Shown in pieces: positions 32,457-40,818 of a stretch of 64,000 nt of DNA; the first letter of the stretch is position 1, and the number at the start of each line of letters is the position of its first letter. Source of the DNA: Marinobacterium_E sp035458585 (GTDB lineage Bacteria; Pseudomonadota; Gammaproteobacteria; Pseudomonadales; Balneatricaceae). A program made the translations under genes and the position numbers. The DNA lies in the NCBI GenBank assembly GCA_035458585.1, contig DATHZN010000056.1, positions 1-64,000 on the forward strand, in the 5' to 3' direction. The notes beneath the pieces are model-generated. The model searched no databases and was not told where the DNA came from. It worked only from the letters and a program-made list of their open reading frames with translations.

Positions 32457-33545
32457 ATGGCTAAGATAAAACTCGATAACATTCGTCACTCTTATTTCCC
32501 CAATCCGAAAAGTGATGACGACTTTGCGCTAAAACGTGTTCATTTTGATTGGGAGGACGGTGGGGCCTACGCCCTGCTGGGGCCATCCGGTTGCGGTAAA
32601 ACAACGCTTCTGAACATCATATCAGGGTTGCTGATACCTTCTCATGGAAAACTACAGTTCGATGGGCAGGATGTGACTAGGCTCTCGCCAAAAGATCGCA
32701 ACATTGCTCAGGTCTTCCAGTTCCCGGTCATCTACGACACGATGACTGTGTATGACAACCTCGCGTTTCCATTGCGTAACCGCGGTGTCAATGAAGCGAA
32801 GATTGATGCAAAGGTGCGAGAGATCGCTGCGATGCTTGAGATAGAGGATATGCTCAGCAAGAAGGCTGCCGGTCTGTCGCCTGATAACAAGCAGAAGATT
32901 TCACTCGGCCGTGGTCTCGTTCGCGAGGATGTAAACGTCATTATGTTCGATGAACCCTTGACCGTTATTGATCCTCACCTCAAATGGAAACTCCGCTCCA
33001 AACTTAAAGAACTTCACCAGCAGGTGAAGACAACGATGATTTATGTCACCCATGACCAGACTGAAGCGCTAACTTTTGCCGATCAGGTAGTCGTGATGAA
33101 TTTCGGTCAGGTGCTGCAGGTGGGCACCCCTCAGGCGCTGTTCGACTGTCCCGAGCACACGTTTGTTGGACATTTTATCGGTTCACCCGGCATGAACGTA
33201 CTGCCCGCTCAGGTAAAAGATGGACAGGTTTGGGTTGCGGGCCAGGCGGTCGAGGTCTCCAGTTCGCTCGAGAGCTTGCCTGAGGGTAAGTTGGAAATCG
33301 GGGTTCGTCCTGAGTACGTCCGCATTAGTGATACAGGTGTCGAAGCGACCGTTCGTAACCTTATGGATGTTGGTCGACACAAAGTATTGGAGACGCTAGT
33401 GGGCGACATAAAAGTTCATGTGGTGCTGGGCGAAAATCAGCAGGTAAGCTCGGATAGAGTGCATCTTCAATTCGAGCCTGCTAACACCAGACTCTACGCC
33501 GAGGGCTGGCTAGTTGATCTGCAGCATGAGTTTGAGGAAGTCTAA
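32457..33545 (+). CDS. glpT: Glycerol ABC transporter ATPase GlpT (degenerate signature)
   Basis: A 362-residue MalK-family ATPase, second of the pair. Walker A GPSGCGKTT, Walker B VIMFDEPLTVID, and an intact H-loop VTHDQ with H199 are present. The ABC signature is replaced: LSPDN (L140-N144, in LSPDNKQKISLGRGLV) where LSGGQ is expected. C-terminal TOBE-like domain from about 245. GlpS and GlpT therefore complement each other: one ATP site would have all canonical parts, the other neither the His nor the signature. ATG follows GGAGG at about 32449. It is followed after 2 bases by a permease gene. It is unrelated to E. coli GlpT, the G3P antiporter. Confidence 0.85.
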   Translation: MAKIKLDNIRHSYFPNPKSDDDFALKRVHFDWEDGGAYALLGPSGCGKTTLLNIISGLLIPSHGKLQFDGQDVTRLSPKDRNIAQVFQFPVIYDTMTVYDNLAFPLRNRGVNEAKIDAKVREIAAMLEIEDMLSKKAAGLSPDNKQKISLGRGLVREDVNVIMFDEPLTVIDPHLKWKLRSKLKELHQQVKTTMIYVTHDQTEALTFADQVVVMNFGQVLQVGTPQALFDCPEHTFVGHFIGSPGMNVLPAQVKDGQVWVAGQAVEVSSSLESLPEGKLEIGVRPEYVRISDTGVEATVRNLMDVGRHKVLETLVGDIKVHVVLGENQQVSSDRVHLQFEPANTRLYAEGWLVDLQHEFEEV

Positions 33546-33547
33546 AA

Positions 33548-34411
33548 ATGAAAACAGAAAATCCAAGAGCTTGGTTTCTCGTCCTACCAGTCATATTGCT
33601 GGTGGCGTTTAACGCACTCATTCCGTTGATGACAGTTGTTAACTACTCGGTGCAGGAGACCTTCGGTAATAACGTCTTCTTTTGGCAGGGTGTTGACTGG
33701 TTCGAACAAATTCTTCACTCAGAGCGTTTTCATGCCGCTTTAGGTCGTCAGTTCCTATTCACCGGCATCATTTTGGCCATTGAGATCCCTCTAGGAGTCG
33801 CTATTGCATTGGCGATGCCCCGCAAAGGTATTTGGGTTCCTGTATGTCTAATACTGATGGCGTTACCCCTTCTCATACCCTGGAACGTTGTCGGCGCTAT
33901 GTGGAATATCTTTACGCTGCCAGATATTGGTTTGATGGGGTATGGCCTGAACAACTGGCTGGGCATCGAATACGATATGACTCAGAGCCCCCTGGCCGCC
34001 TGGGTGACGATCGTGGTGATGGATGTTTGGCACTGGACCTCCTTGGTGGTGTTGCTCGCATATGCTGGGCTGGTATCGATTCCCGATGCGTACTATCAGG
34101 CTGCCGAGATAGATGGAGCGTCCAAATGGTCCGTCTTCCGTTTCATACAACTGCCGAAGATGAAACAGGTGCTGACTATTGCCGTTCTGTTGAGATTTAT
34201 GGACAGCTTTATGATCTACACCGAACCCTTTGTTTTGACCGGTGGCGGTCCAGGTAACTCAACGACCTTATTGTCGATCGACCTGGTAAAAGTAGCGCTG
34301 GGGCAGTTTGACCTCGGGCCTGCTGCGGCGATGTCTCTGATCTATTTTGCGATCACGCTACTGGTTAGCTGGATCTTCTACACAATAATGACAAAAGAAT
34401 CTAAGGAATAG
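33548..34411 (+). CDS. glpP: Glycerol ABC transporter permease GlpP
   Basis: A 287-residue inner-membrane permease of the MalF/UgpA type with six likely membrane segments. The first is about 9-30, VILLVAFNALIPLMTVV. The EAA-like ATPase contact loop is AAEIDGASKWSVFRFIQLP (near 180-200), with the expected EIDGA and distal glycine region. GGGPGNSTTLLSIDLVKVAL before the last segments is typical of the family. It pairs with GlpQ to form the channel. It is directly joined to glpT (2-base gap) and glpQ (11-base gap). Confidence 0.88.
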   Translation: MKTENPRAWFLVLPVILLVAFNALIPLMTVVNYSVQETFGNNVFFWQGVDWFEQILHSERFHAALGRQFLFTGIILAIEIPLGVAIALAMPRKGIWVPVCLILMALPLLIPWNVVGAMWNIFTLPDIGLMGYGLNNWLGIEYDMTQSPLAAWVTIVVMDVWHWTSLVVLLAYAGLVSIPDAYYQAAEIDGASKWSVFRFIQLPKMKQVLTIAVLLRFMDSFMIYTEPFVLTGGGPGNSTTLLSIDLVKVALGQFDLGPAAAMSLIYFAITLLVSWIFYTIMTKESKE

Positions 34412-34422
34412 GAGGGCGAACA

Positions 34423-35220
34423 ATGAGACTTCGAAGTATAGCGCCACTACTGTATATCCTGTTTTTGATGCTGCCGATCTATTGGTTGATATCAATGAGT
34501 TTTAAAACGACTAATGAGATTCTCAGCGGCTTCTCTTTCTTTCCACAGGTCTGGACGTTAGAGAATTATGCTGTCATCTTCACCGACCCCACCTGGTACT
34601 GGGGATATATCAACTCGACGCTTTATGTGGCGATAAATACGGTCATCTCGCTGATGGTGGCGTTGCCAGCCGCTTATGCTTTTAGCCGTTACCGGTTTAT
34701 GGGGGATAAGCATCTGTTTTTCTGGTTGCTAACCAACCGTATGGCGCCACCGGCAGTGTTTGCGCTGCCATTTTTCCAACTCTACTCTGCAGTTGGTCTA
34801 TTTGACACTCACATTGCGGTTGCTTTGGCCCACTGCCTATTCAATATTCCGCTTGCCGTTTGGATTCTTGAAGGGTTTATGTCGAGCGTACCGAAAGAGT
34901 TGGATGAGACCGCCTACGTCGATGGTTACTCGTTCAAGCGATTTTTCGTGCAGATATTTATGCCGAATATCAAAGCGGGTATCGGTGTGGCTGCTTTCTT
35001 CTGCTTCATGTTCTCGTGGGTCGAGCTTCTGTTGGCAAAAACGCTGACCGCCGTTGATGCAAAACCCATTGCTGCAACAATGACGAAGACAGCCTCAAGC
35101 GCTGGCTATGAGCTGGGCCTGCTAGCGGCAGCAGGTGTATTGACAATTATTCCTGGAGCAATCGTGATCTACTTCGTACGTAACAATATCGCGAAGGGCT
35201 TCGCGATGGGGAGGGTCTAA
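34423..35220 (+). CDS. glpQ: Glycerol ABC transporter permease GlpQ
   Basis: A 265-residue MalG-type inner-membrane permease. TM1 is at about 8-24 (LLYILFLMLPIYWLISMSF). TTNEIL and the WTLENYAVIFTDPTWYWGYINS segment match the family N-terminus. The EAA loop reads ELDETAYVDGYSFKRFFVQIFMP, with Y in place of the usual A before DGYS. The end FVRNNIAKGFAMGRV is the standard MalG-family C-terminus. It is the partner of GlpP. The stop overlaps the glpU start by one base (TAATG). The name follows the Rhizobium glycerol transporter; it is not the GlpQ phosphodiesterase of E. coli. Confidence 0.88.
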   Translation: MRLRSIAPLLYILFLMLPIYWLISMSFKTTNEILSGFSFFPQVWTLENYAVIFTDPTWYWGYINSTLYVAINTVISLMVALPAAYAFSRYRFMGDKHLFFWLLTNRMAPPAVFALPFFQLYSAVGLFDTHIAVALAHCLFNIPLAVWILEGFMSSVPKELDETAYVDGYSFKRFFVQIFMPNIKAGIGVAAFFCFMFSWVELLLAKTLTAVDAKPIAATMTKTASSAGYELGLLAAAGVLTIIPGAIVIYFVRNNIAKGFAMGRV

Positions 35221-35498
35221 TGCTGAGTTGGATGGCGTGGACCTGGCCAACTGCTGTGGTCTTTATCTTTATTTTCTCATGTATCGGTGTTCTCGCGTTT
35301 TTGGAGGCAAAGTATCCCGGCGGTGCTGAGCGTACTGGTGTGTTTGGGATAACAACGACACGCGGGGATCGTCTGTTTATTTCGATACTTGGATCGGTAT
35401 TTATTATGCTGGCTTGGCTCGGTTTCATGAGTACCCCCTTGTGGGGAGGGCTAGCACTTTGTATCTTTTGGGCGATATTCGTTTTTAGGAAAGTCTGA
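35220..35498 (+). CDS. glpU: Small membrane subunit of the glycerol transporter (GlpU, DUF2160)
   Basis: A 92-residue protein with three likely membrane segments (about 6-27, 52-70 and 72-88). MLSWMAWTWPTAVVFIFIF and AKYPGGAERTGVFGITTTRGDR match the DUF2160 family, found in R. leguminosarum as GlpU in the glycerol transporter operon. Its precise role is unknown; a permease accessory subunit is the usual suggestion. It overlaps glpQ and glpK by one base on each side, so it is made as part of the same coupled unit. Confidence 0.87.
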   Translation: MLSWMAWTWPTAVVFIFIFSCIGVLAFLEAKYPGGAERTGVFGITTTRGDRLFISILGSVFIMLAWLGFMSTPLWGGLALCIFWAIFVFRKV

Positions 35499-37009
35499 TG
35501 GCAAAGTACGTCCTCGCTATAGATCAGGGTACCACCTCATCTCGCGCTATTGTGTTTGATGCTAACCTGCGACCGGTCTCGACCGGTCAACAAGAGTTTG
35601 AACAAATCTTTCCGAACTCGGGTTGGGTAGAGCACAATCCTGATGAGATTTGGTCCTCAACCGTTGGTGTCTGTAGTGCGGCTATTGAAAAAGCGGGAAT
35701 TAGCCCGTCAGAGATCGCTGCAATAGGTATTACTAACCAGCGTGAAACGACGCTAGTGTGGGACAGGGTCAGCGGTGAACCGGTCTACAACGCGATTGTC
35801 TGGCAGGATCGCCGCACTGCTGAGTTCTGTGAAGGGTTAAAGCAACAGGGACATGAGGCGCTGTTCACTGAGCGCACAGGGTTGCTGCTCGATCCATACT
35901 TTTCCGGTACCAAAGTGAGCTGGATACTCAGCAACGTTGAGGGTGCTCGCGAGCGTGCTGAACGAGGAGAACTCCTGTTCGGTACCGTAGACACCTACCT
36001 CATCTGGAAACTCACTGGCGGTCAATCCTTTGTTACCGATGCGACCAATGCCTCGCGCACTCTGATGTATAACATCCGCGACGGTCATTGGGACCAGCAG
36101 TTGTTGGACATTCTTGGGGTTCCCGCGAGTATGCTGCCTGAGGTGAAAGATTGCGCTGCCGAGTTCGGTGTCGCTCGCAAGGAGCTTTTTGGTGGCCATG
36201 CTTTGCCCATTTATGGTGTAGCAGGTGATCAGCAAGCCGCGACGATTGGACAAGCTTGTTTTGAGCCCGGGATGTTTAAGTCAACCTATGGTACCGGCTG
36301 TTTTGCGCTGCTCAATACCGGTGATAAGTGCGTTCACTCTAAAAATCGACTGCTGTCGACAATCGCTTATCAGCTGGATGGTAAGCCGACCTATGCATTG
36401 GAAGGATCTATATTCATTGCGGGCGCAGTGGTGCAGTGGCTGCGTGATGGTCTACAGATTATCCGTCATGCCAGTGAGACTGAAGCGCTCGCGTCTGGCG
36501 CTAAACCCGAGAACCGCGTCTACTTGGTACCGGCATTCACCGGTCTGGGCGCACCTTACTGGGATTCCGAGTGTCGCGGTGCGATCTTTGGCCTGACGCG
36601 CGATACCGGTTTTGCTGATCTGGCACGTGTGGCACTGCGTTCAGTCGGCTACCAGACACGCGATCTCTACGAAGCGATGCGCTCTGACTGGGAGGCAAGC
36701 AGCGGTGAGTCGGCCGAAGCTGTCCTGCGCATTGACGGTGGTATGGTCGCTAATGACTGGATGGCGCAGTCCCTGGCCGACATACTGCAGGCGCCGGTCG
36801 ATCGCCCGCAGGTGATTGAGACAACCGCTGTGGGGGCAGCTTGGCTGGCAGGGTACAAAGCTGGCCTCTACCCTTCTCAGCAAGAGTTTTCGAAGACCTG
36901 GGCGCTGGAACGTCATTTCGAACCGCAGATGAGTACCGCGGATGCCGATGAGCGCTATGCGGGCTGGCTGGATGCAGTTTCAAGGGTGTTAACGAAAAGA
37001 GCGCTATAA
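35498..37009 (+). CDS. glpK: Glycerol kinase
   Basis: A 503-residue FGGY-family cytoplasmic kinase that makes sn-glycerol 3-phosphate from glycerol and ATP. AIDQGTTSSRAIVFD, QQEFEQIFPNSGWVEHNP, GITNQRETTLVWDR, WQDRRTAEFC, YFSGTKVSWIL, GVAGDQQAA, FKSTYGTGCF and PAFTGLGAPYWD are family signatures. Length matches E. coli GlpK (502). It is the last gene of the glycerol transporter operon, consistent with a transporter that delivers free glycerol. Its stop is followed by a terminator. It feeds GlpD in the neighbouring operon. Confidence 0.97.
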   Translation: MAKYVLAIDQGTTSSRAIVFDANLRPVSTGQQEFEQIFPNSGWVEHNPDEIWSSTVGVCSAAIEKAGISPSEIAAIGITNQRETTLVWDRVSGEPVYNAIVWQDRRTAEFCEGLKQQGHEALFTERTGLLLDPYFSGTKVSWILSNVEGARERAERGELLFGTVDTYLIWKLTGGQSFVTDATNASRTLMYNIRDGHWDQQLLDILGVPASMLPEVKDCAAEFGVARKELFGGHALPIYGVAGDQQAATIGQACFEPGMFKSTYGTGCFALLNTGDKCVHSKNRLLSTIAYQLDGKPTYALEGSIFIAGAVVQWLRDGLQIIRHASETEALASGAKPENRVYLVPAFTGLGAPYWDSECRGAIFGLTRDTGFADLARVALRSVGYQTRDLYEAMRSDWEASSGESAEAVLRIDGGMVANDWMAQSLADILQAPVDRPQVIETTAVGAAWLAGYKAGLYPSQQEFSKTWALERHFEPQMSTADADERYAGWLDAVSRVLTKRAL

Positions 37010-37018
37010 TAATTGTCG

Positions 37019-37065
37019 AACAGACCCCGGCGGTTGAAAATTATCGGCTTCGCCGGGCTCTGTTT
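37019..37065 (+). terminator. Terminator after glpK
   Basis: AACAG-ACC-CCGGCG (37019-37032) pairs with CGCCGG-GCT-CTGTT (37051-37065), with a small mismatched interior, and is followed by TGTAC. It closes the glpVSTPQUK operon. The 169 bases to the next gene also hold that gene's likely promoter. Confidence 0.6.
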
Positions 37066-37178
37066 GTACGATTCAAACGTAGATCTTTTTGGGGTTTCGA
37101 TGGTGCGGGAATTGGCCAACTCGCCAGTTGCGCTCGTCAGAATCCCTTTGTTTTCATTGCGAAACCAGGAGCAAAAAA

Positions 37179-38765
37179 ATGAGAAAAGCCCTTCTGTGTT
37201 CGGCTGTTGCAAGCGCGATTGCGCTCTCCTCAGTCGCCTATACCGCGCATGCAGAGACCCTTCGCTGGGCGCGCTCAGGTGATTCACTGACCCTTGACCC
37301 TCACGCTCAAAACGAGGGTCCAACTCACACGTTGGCGCATCAGATGTATGAGCCATTGCTGCAACGCGACATGTCAGGGCAAATTATTCCTGCCCTCGCG
37401 ACAGAGTGGGCACCTACATCGAATCCGAATATCTGGGAATTTAAATTACGCGCGGGCGTCAAGTTTCATGGCGGTGAATCGTTCACAGCGGATGATGTCG
37501 TGTTCTCATTGAAGCGCGCCATGATGCCAACCTCGGCGATGAAAGAGCTGTTGGCTTCCGTTGCGGATGTGCGCAAAGTCGACGATCTGACGGTTCACAT
37601 CGAAACCACGGGTCCCAATCCGTTGATGCCGAATAACCTAACCAACCTTTTCATTATGGATGAAGGGTGGACCAAAGCGAATAACTGCGAAGCACCACAG
37701 GACATCGCGAACGGCGGTGATAACGCCTGTGTTCGTGCTGTGAATGGTACGGGCGCCTATACCTTGGTGAGTCGTACTCAGGACCAACGTACGGTTCTGA
37801 AACAGAACGATAACTACTGGGGTAAAGACCTCTTCCCATTAGAGGTGAGCGAAATCATCTACACGCCTATTCAGGAAGCTGCCACACGCGTATCGGCGCT
37901 GCTCTCCGGTGAGGTGGATATGATTCAGGATGTACCCGTTCAAGACCTCGCAAGAGTGGGTGGTGCGGCAAATCTTCAGGTCGTCACGGGCGCTCAGAAC
38001 CGAACGATTTTCTTCGGTATGAACGTCGCTGCAGATGACCTTGCGTCTGATACGGTCGAGGGTAAGAACCCTCTAAGCGATGTGCGCGTGCGTCAGGCGA
38101 TGAACATGGCAATCAATCGCGATGCGATTAAACGCGTTGTTATGCGCGACCAGTCTGCTCCCACAGGTGTCATCATGCCTCCGTTCGTAAACGGCTGGAC
38201 CGAAGCGTTGGACGCTTACCCTGCTACAGACGTCAATAAGGCTAAAGAGTTGATGGCGGCGGCGGGTTACGCAGACGGCTTCGGATTGACACTTAACTGC
38301 CCTAACGATCGCTACATCAATGACGAAGCGATCTGTCAGGCAGCGGTGGGTATGCTGGGGCAGATCGGCGTTAAGGTGAATCTGGATGCTAAACCCAAGG
38401 CTCAGCACTTTCCGCTGATCCAGAATAAAACCACTGATTTCTACATGCTGGGTTGGGGTGTGCCAACCTTTGATTCGGAGTACATCTTCAACTTTTTGGT
38501 GCACTCGACAACAGACAAACTGGGCTCGTGGAACAATACCGGGTTCTCCGATCCGGATGTTGACGCACAGATTGTCAGCCTAGCGTCTGAGACGGATCTG
38601 GCTAAACGAAATCAGACCATCGCTGAGATCTGGGCGCGGGTGCAGCAGGAGGTGCTCTACCTTCCCATCCACAACCAGGTACTCAACTGGGGGATGAAGG
38701 GCAACATCGATTTCCCAGTTCAGCCTGAGGATCAACCCCACTTCAAGTTCCTAACCTACAAGTAA
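37179..38765 (+). CDS. Dipeptide/oligopeptide ABC transporter binding protein (SBP family 5)
   Basis: A 528-residue periplasmic binding protein. Signal peptide 1-25 ends AHA before ETLRWARSGD. The family 5 pattern follows: SLTLDPHAQNEG, YEPLLQRD, W-EFKLRAGVKFHGGESFTADDVVFSLKRAM, and VRQAMNMAINRDAI. ATG 37179 was chosen because AGGAG lies about 8 bases upstream and it begins a proper signal peptide; an in-frame start 90 bases earlier does neither. It heads an operon with two DppBC-type permeases and two ATPases. Family 5 proteins bind peptides, but also nickel, opines or glycosides, so the real substrate is open. Confidence 0.88.
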   Translation: MRKALLCSAVASAIALSSVAYTAHAETLRWARSGDSLTLDPHAQNEGPTHTLAHQMYEPLLQRDMSGQIIPALATEWAPTSNPNIWEFKLRAGVKFHGGESFTADDVVFSLKRAMMPTSAMKELLASVADVRKVDDLTVHIETTGPNPLMPNNLTNLFIMDEGWTKANNCEAPQDIANGGDNACVRAVNGTGAYTLVSRTQDQRTVLKQNDNYWGKDLFPLEVSEIIYTPIQEAATRVSALLSGEVDMIQDVPVQDLARVGGAANLQVVTGAQNRTIFFGMNVAADDLASDTVEGKNPLSDVRVRQAMNMAINRDAIKRVVMRDQSAPTGVIMPPFVNGWTEALDAYPATDVNKAKELMAAAGYADGFGLTLNCPNDRYINDEAICQAAVGMLGQIGVKVNLDAKPKAQHFPLIQNKTTDFYMLGWGVPTFDSEYIFNFLVHSTTDKLGSWNNTGFSDPDVDAQIVSLASETDLAKRNQTIAEIWARVQQEVLYLPIHNQVLNWGMKGNIDFPVQPEDQPHFKFLTYK

Positions 38766-38781
38766 CAATTAGGTTGGTGTT

Positions 38782-38819
38782 CGGGTCTACCTGTGCAATT
38801 GGGCAGGTAGGCCCGTTTT
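38782..38819 (+). other. Stem-loop with T-run between binding-protein and permease genes
   Basis: CGGGTCTACCTG (38782-38793) pairs with CAGGTAGGCCCG (38804-38815), with one T-G pair, around a 10-base loop, followed by TTTT. It is terminator-like but within the operon, so it probably lets only part of transcription pass to the permeases. Confidence 0.75.
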
Positions 38820-38848
38820 GATACCACTCGTGAGTTAAAGGAACCCCG

Positions 38849-39835
38849 ATGCTAGCTTTTGTTTTGCAGCGTGTTGCTCAAGCGCTACTGGTGTTACTAG
38901 CGGTTGGCTTCGTCTCATTCTCTATGTTTCAGTTTATGGGTGATCCTGTTGAAAACATGATGGGTCAGGAGGCAACGGTTGCCGACCGGGCGGCTCTGGA
39001 AGAGCGGCTTGGCCTGAATGATCCCATAGTGGTTCAGTTCGCGCGCTTTGTGGGGCGAGCGATAGAGGGTGATTTCGGCGTATCGTACAGGGTCGGGTTG
39101 CCTGTCGCGGAGGTCATTTTTGATCGTCTGCCGGCAACGCTAGAGTTGGCCCTTTTTTCTGGTGTACTCGCCATCGGGCTTGGCTTTGTTTTGGGCATTT
39201 ATACGGCAATCAAAAGAGACGGTTGGCTCGCCCACAGCATCATGACACTCTCGCTGATTGGTGTATCCCTGCCTACATTTCTTATCGGCATTTTCCTAAT
39301 CTGGATTTTCTCGGTGACCCTTGGATGGTTACCCTCATTCGGGCGGGGCGAAACGGCGTCGTTCTTTGGGGTCGAACTGGCGATCCTGACCTGGTCTGGC
39401 TTTAAGTCGATGATACTGCCTGCTGTTACGCTTGGACTGTATCAAATGACACTCATCATGCGACTCGTACGGGCAGAGATGCTGGAAGTTTTACGCTCTG
39501 ATTACATTCGCTTTGCACGTGCCAGAGGGCTGAGCCCTTATCGGATACATTATCGGCACGCATTGAAAAATACGCTGGTGCCCGTTATTACTGTGACGGG
39601 GCTTCAGTTAGGTTCAATTATCGCCTTTGCGATCATCACTGAAACGGTATTTCAGTGGCCGGGTGTCGGTCTGCTTTTTATAAATGCGATTGGTTTCGTT
39701 GATATACCCGTGATGTCGGCATATCTGCTGTTAGTGGGCGTTATTTTCGTGTCAATCAATCTGGTGGTTGATCTGCTCTACTACTCAATCGACCCTCGAT
39801 TGAGCTTCTCTGGAACTAAAGCGAAGGGGCACTGA
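38849..39835 (+). CDS. Dipeptide-type ABC permease (DppB-like)
   Basis: A 328-residue inner-membrane permease with six likely membrane segments. The start MLAFVLQRVAQALLVLLAVGFVSFSMFQFM is the standard DppB/OppB N-terminus, followed by the cytosol-linked GDPVENMMG and ALEERLGLNDPIVVQF. The EAA loop YIRFARARGLSPYRIHYRHALKN lies near 215-240, and the end LVVDLLYYSIDPR is typical. AAAGGA precedes the ATG. It sits 83 bases after the binding-protein gene, behind a stem-loop. Confidence 0.9.
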   Translation: MLAFVLQRVAQALLVLLAVGFVSFSMFQFMGDPVENMMGQEATVADRAALEERLGLNDPIVVQFARFVGRAIEGDFGVSYRVGLPVAEVIFDRLPATLELALFSGVLAIGLGFVLGIYTAIKRDGWLAHSIMTLSLIGVSLPTFLIGIFLIWIFSVTLGWLPSFGRGETASFFGVELAILTWSGFKSMILPAVTLGLYQMTLIMRLVRAEMLEVLRSDYIRFARARGLSPYRIHYRHALKNTLVPVITVTGLQLGSIIAFAIITETVFQWPGVGLLFINAIGFVDIPVMSAYLLLVGVIFVSINLVVDLLYYSIDPRLSFSGTKAKGH

Positions 39836-39843
39836 GCGATAGC

Positions 39844-40812
39844 ATGACTGATCATTCTGAGAGAATTGAAATGAATTCGGTGCCAGCAGAGGTGTCCGAA
39901 AAATCGACGGCTGGATGGCGCAACTCTGACCTCTGGTTCTCGTTCAAGCGGTCCCCTGTGATCGTGTTAGCGGCGCTGGTCTTCTTCATATTGGTTGCGA
40001 GTGCAGTCTTTGCGCCAGTACTCGCCCCGTATACGCCGTTTGATCCTGCTTCACTCAACCTGATGAACGGCTTTACTGCTCCCCTCGCCAGTAACGAGTT
40101 TACCGGCGACTATTTCTTGCTTGGCACTGATGACCAGGGCCGCGATATGCTCTCAACCATCCTTTACGGACTGAGGGTGTCGCTCTTCGTCGGCATCACG
40201 GCAGTTCTGTTCGCAATGCTACTCGGTGTCACACTTGGTCTTATCTCGGGCTATTTGGGCGGGTGGGTCGATAATGTGATTATGCGTGTAGCGGATGTCC
40301 AGATGACGTTTCCCTCAATCATGGTTGCGATGCTCTTATATGGTATCGGTAAGGGTATCATCCCGCCTGACCTGCGCGACGAGATGGCGATTTGGGTCCT
40401 GATAGTATCGATTGGCCTATCCGAATGGGTGCAGTTCGCCCGCACTGTTCGCGGTGCCACAATGGTGGAAAAAGAGAAAGAGTACGTTCAGGCAGGTCAC
40501 CTGATCGGTCTGAGTCGAGTGAGTATTATGGTGCGGCATATACTGCCGAACGTAATGGGTCCAGTTCTGGTCATCGCCACTATCAGCCTGGCATTGGCGA
40601 TCATTGCAGAGGCGACGCTTAGCTTTTTAGGCGTCGGAGCGCCCAAAACAGAACCCTCGCTCGGAACCCTGATTAATGTAGGAAGGCAGTTCATACTCTC
40701 TGGCGAGTGGTGGATCCTGCTTTTCCCTTCGCTAACGCTTTTGGCATTAGCGCTTTCAGTTAATCTGTTTGGCGACTGGTTAAGAGATGTGCTTAACCCC
40801 AAATTGAGGTAA
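39844..40812 (+). CDS. Dipeptide-type ABC permease (DppC-like)
   Basis: A 322-residue inner-membrane permease. A 35-residue cytoplasmic lead precedes TM1 (about 38-58). GTDDQGRDMLSTILYGLRVSLFVG is the DppC signature. The EAA loop reads EYVQAGHLIGLSRVSIMVRHILPN, and the C-terminus has NLFGDWLRDVLNPKLR. ATG 39844 is followed by another in-frame ATG at 39871, so the first 9 residues are uncertain. It pairs with the DppB-like protein and ends 6 bases before the first ATPase gene. Confidence 0.9.
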   Translation: MTDHSERIEMNSVPAEVSEKSTAGWRNSDLWFSFKRSPVIVLAALVFFILVASAVFAPVLAPYTPFDPASLNLMNGFTAPLASNEFTGDYFLLGTDDQGRDMLSTILYGLRVSLFVGITAVLFAMLLGVTLGLISGYLGGWVDNVIMRVADVQMTFPSIMVAMLLYGIGKGIIPPDLRDEMAIWVLIVSIGLSEWVQFARTVRGATMVEKEKEYVQAGHLIGLSRVSIMVRHILPNVMGPVLVIATISLALAIIAEATLSFLGVGAPKTEPSLGTLINVGRQFILSGEWWILLFPSLTLLALALSVNLFGDWLRDVLNPKLR

Positions 40813-40818
40813 AGGCCG

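Noticed and set aside
37089..37178. Longer start of the family 5 binding protein
   Set aside because: It puts 30 polar residues before a good signal peptide and has no Shine-Dalgarno; ATG 37179 has both.
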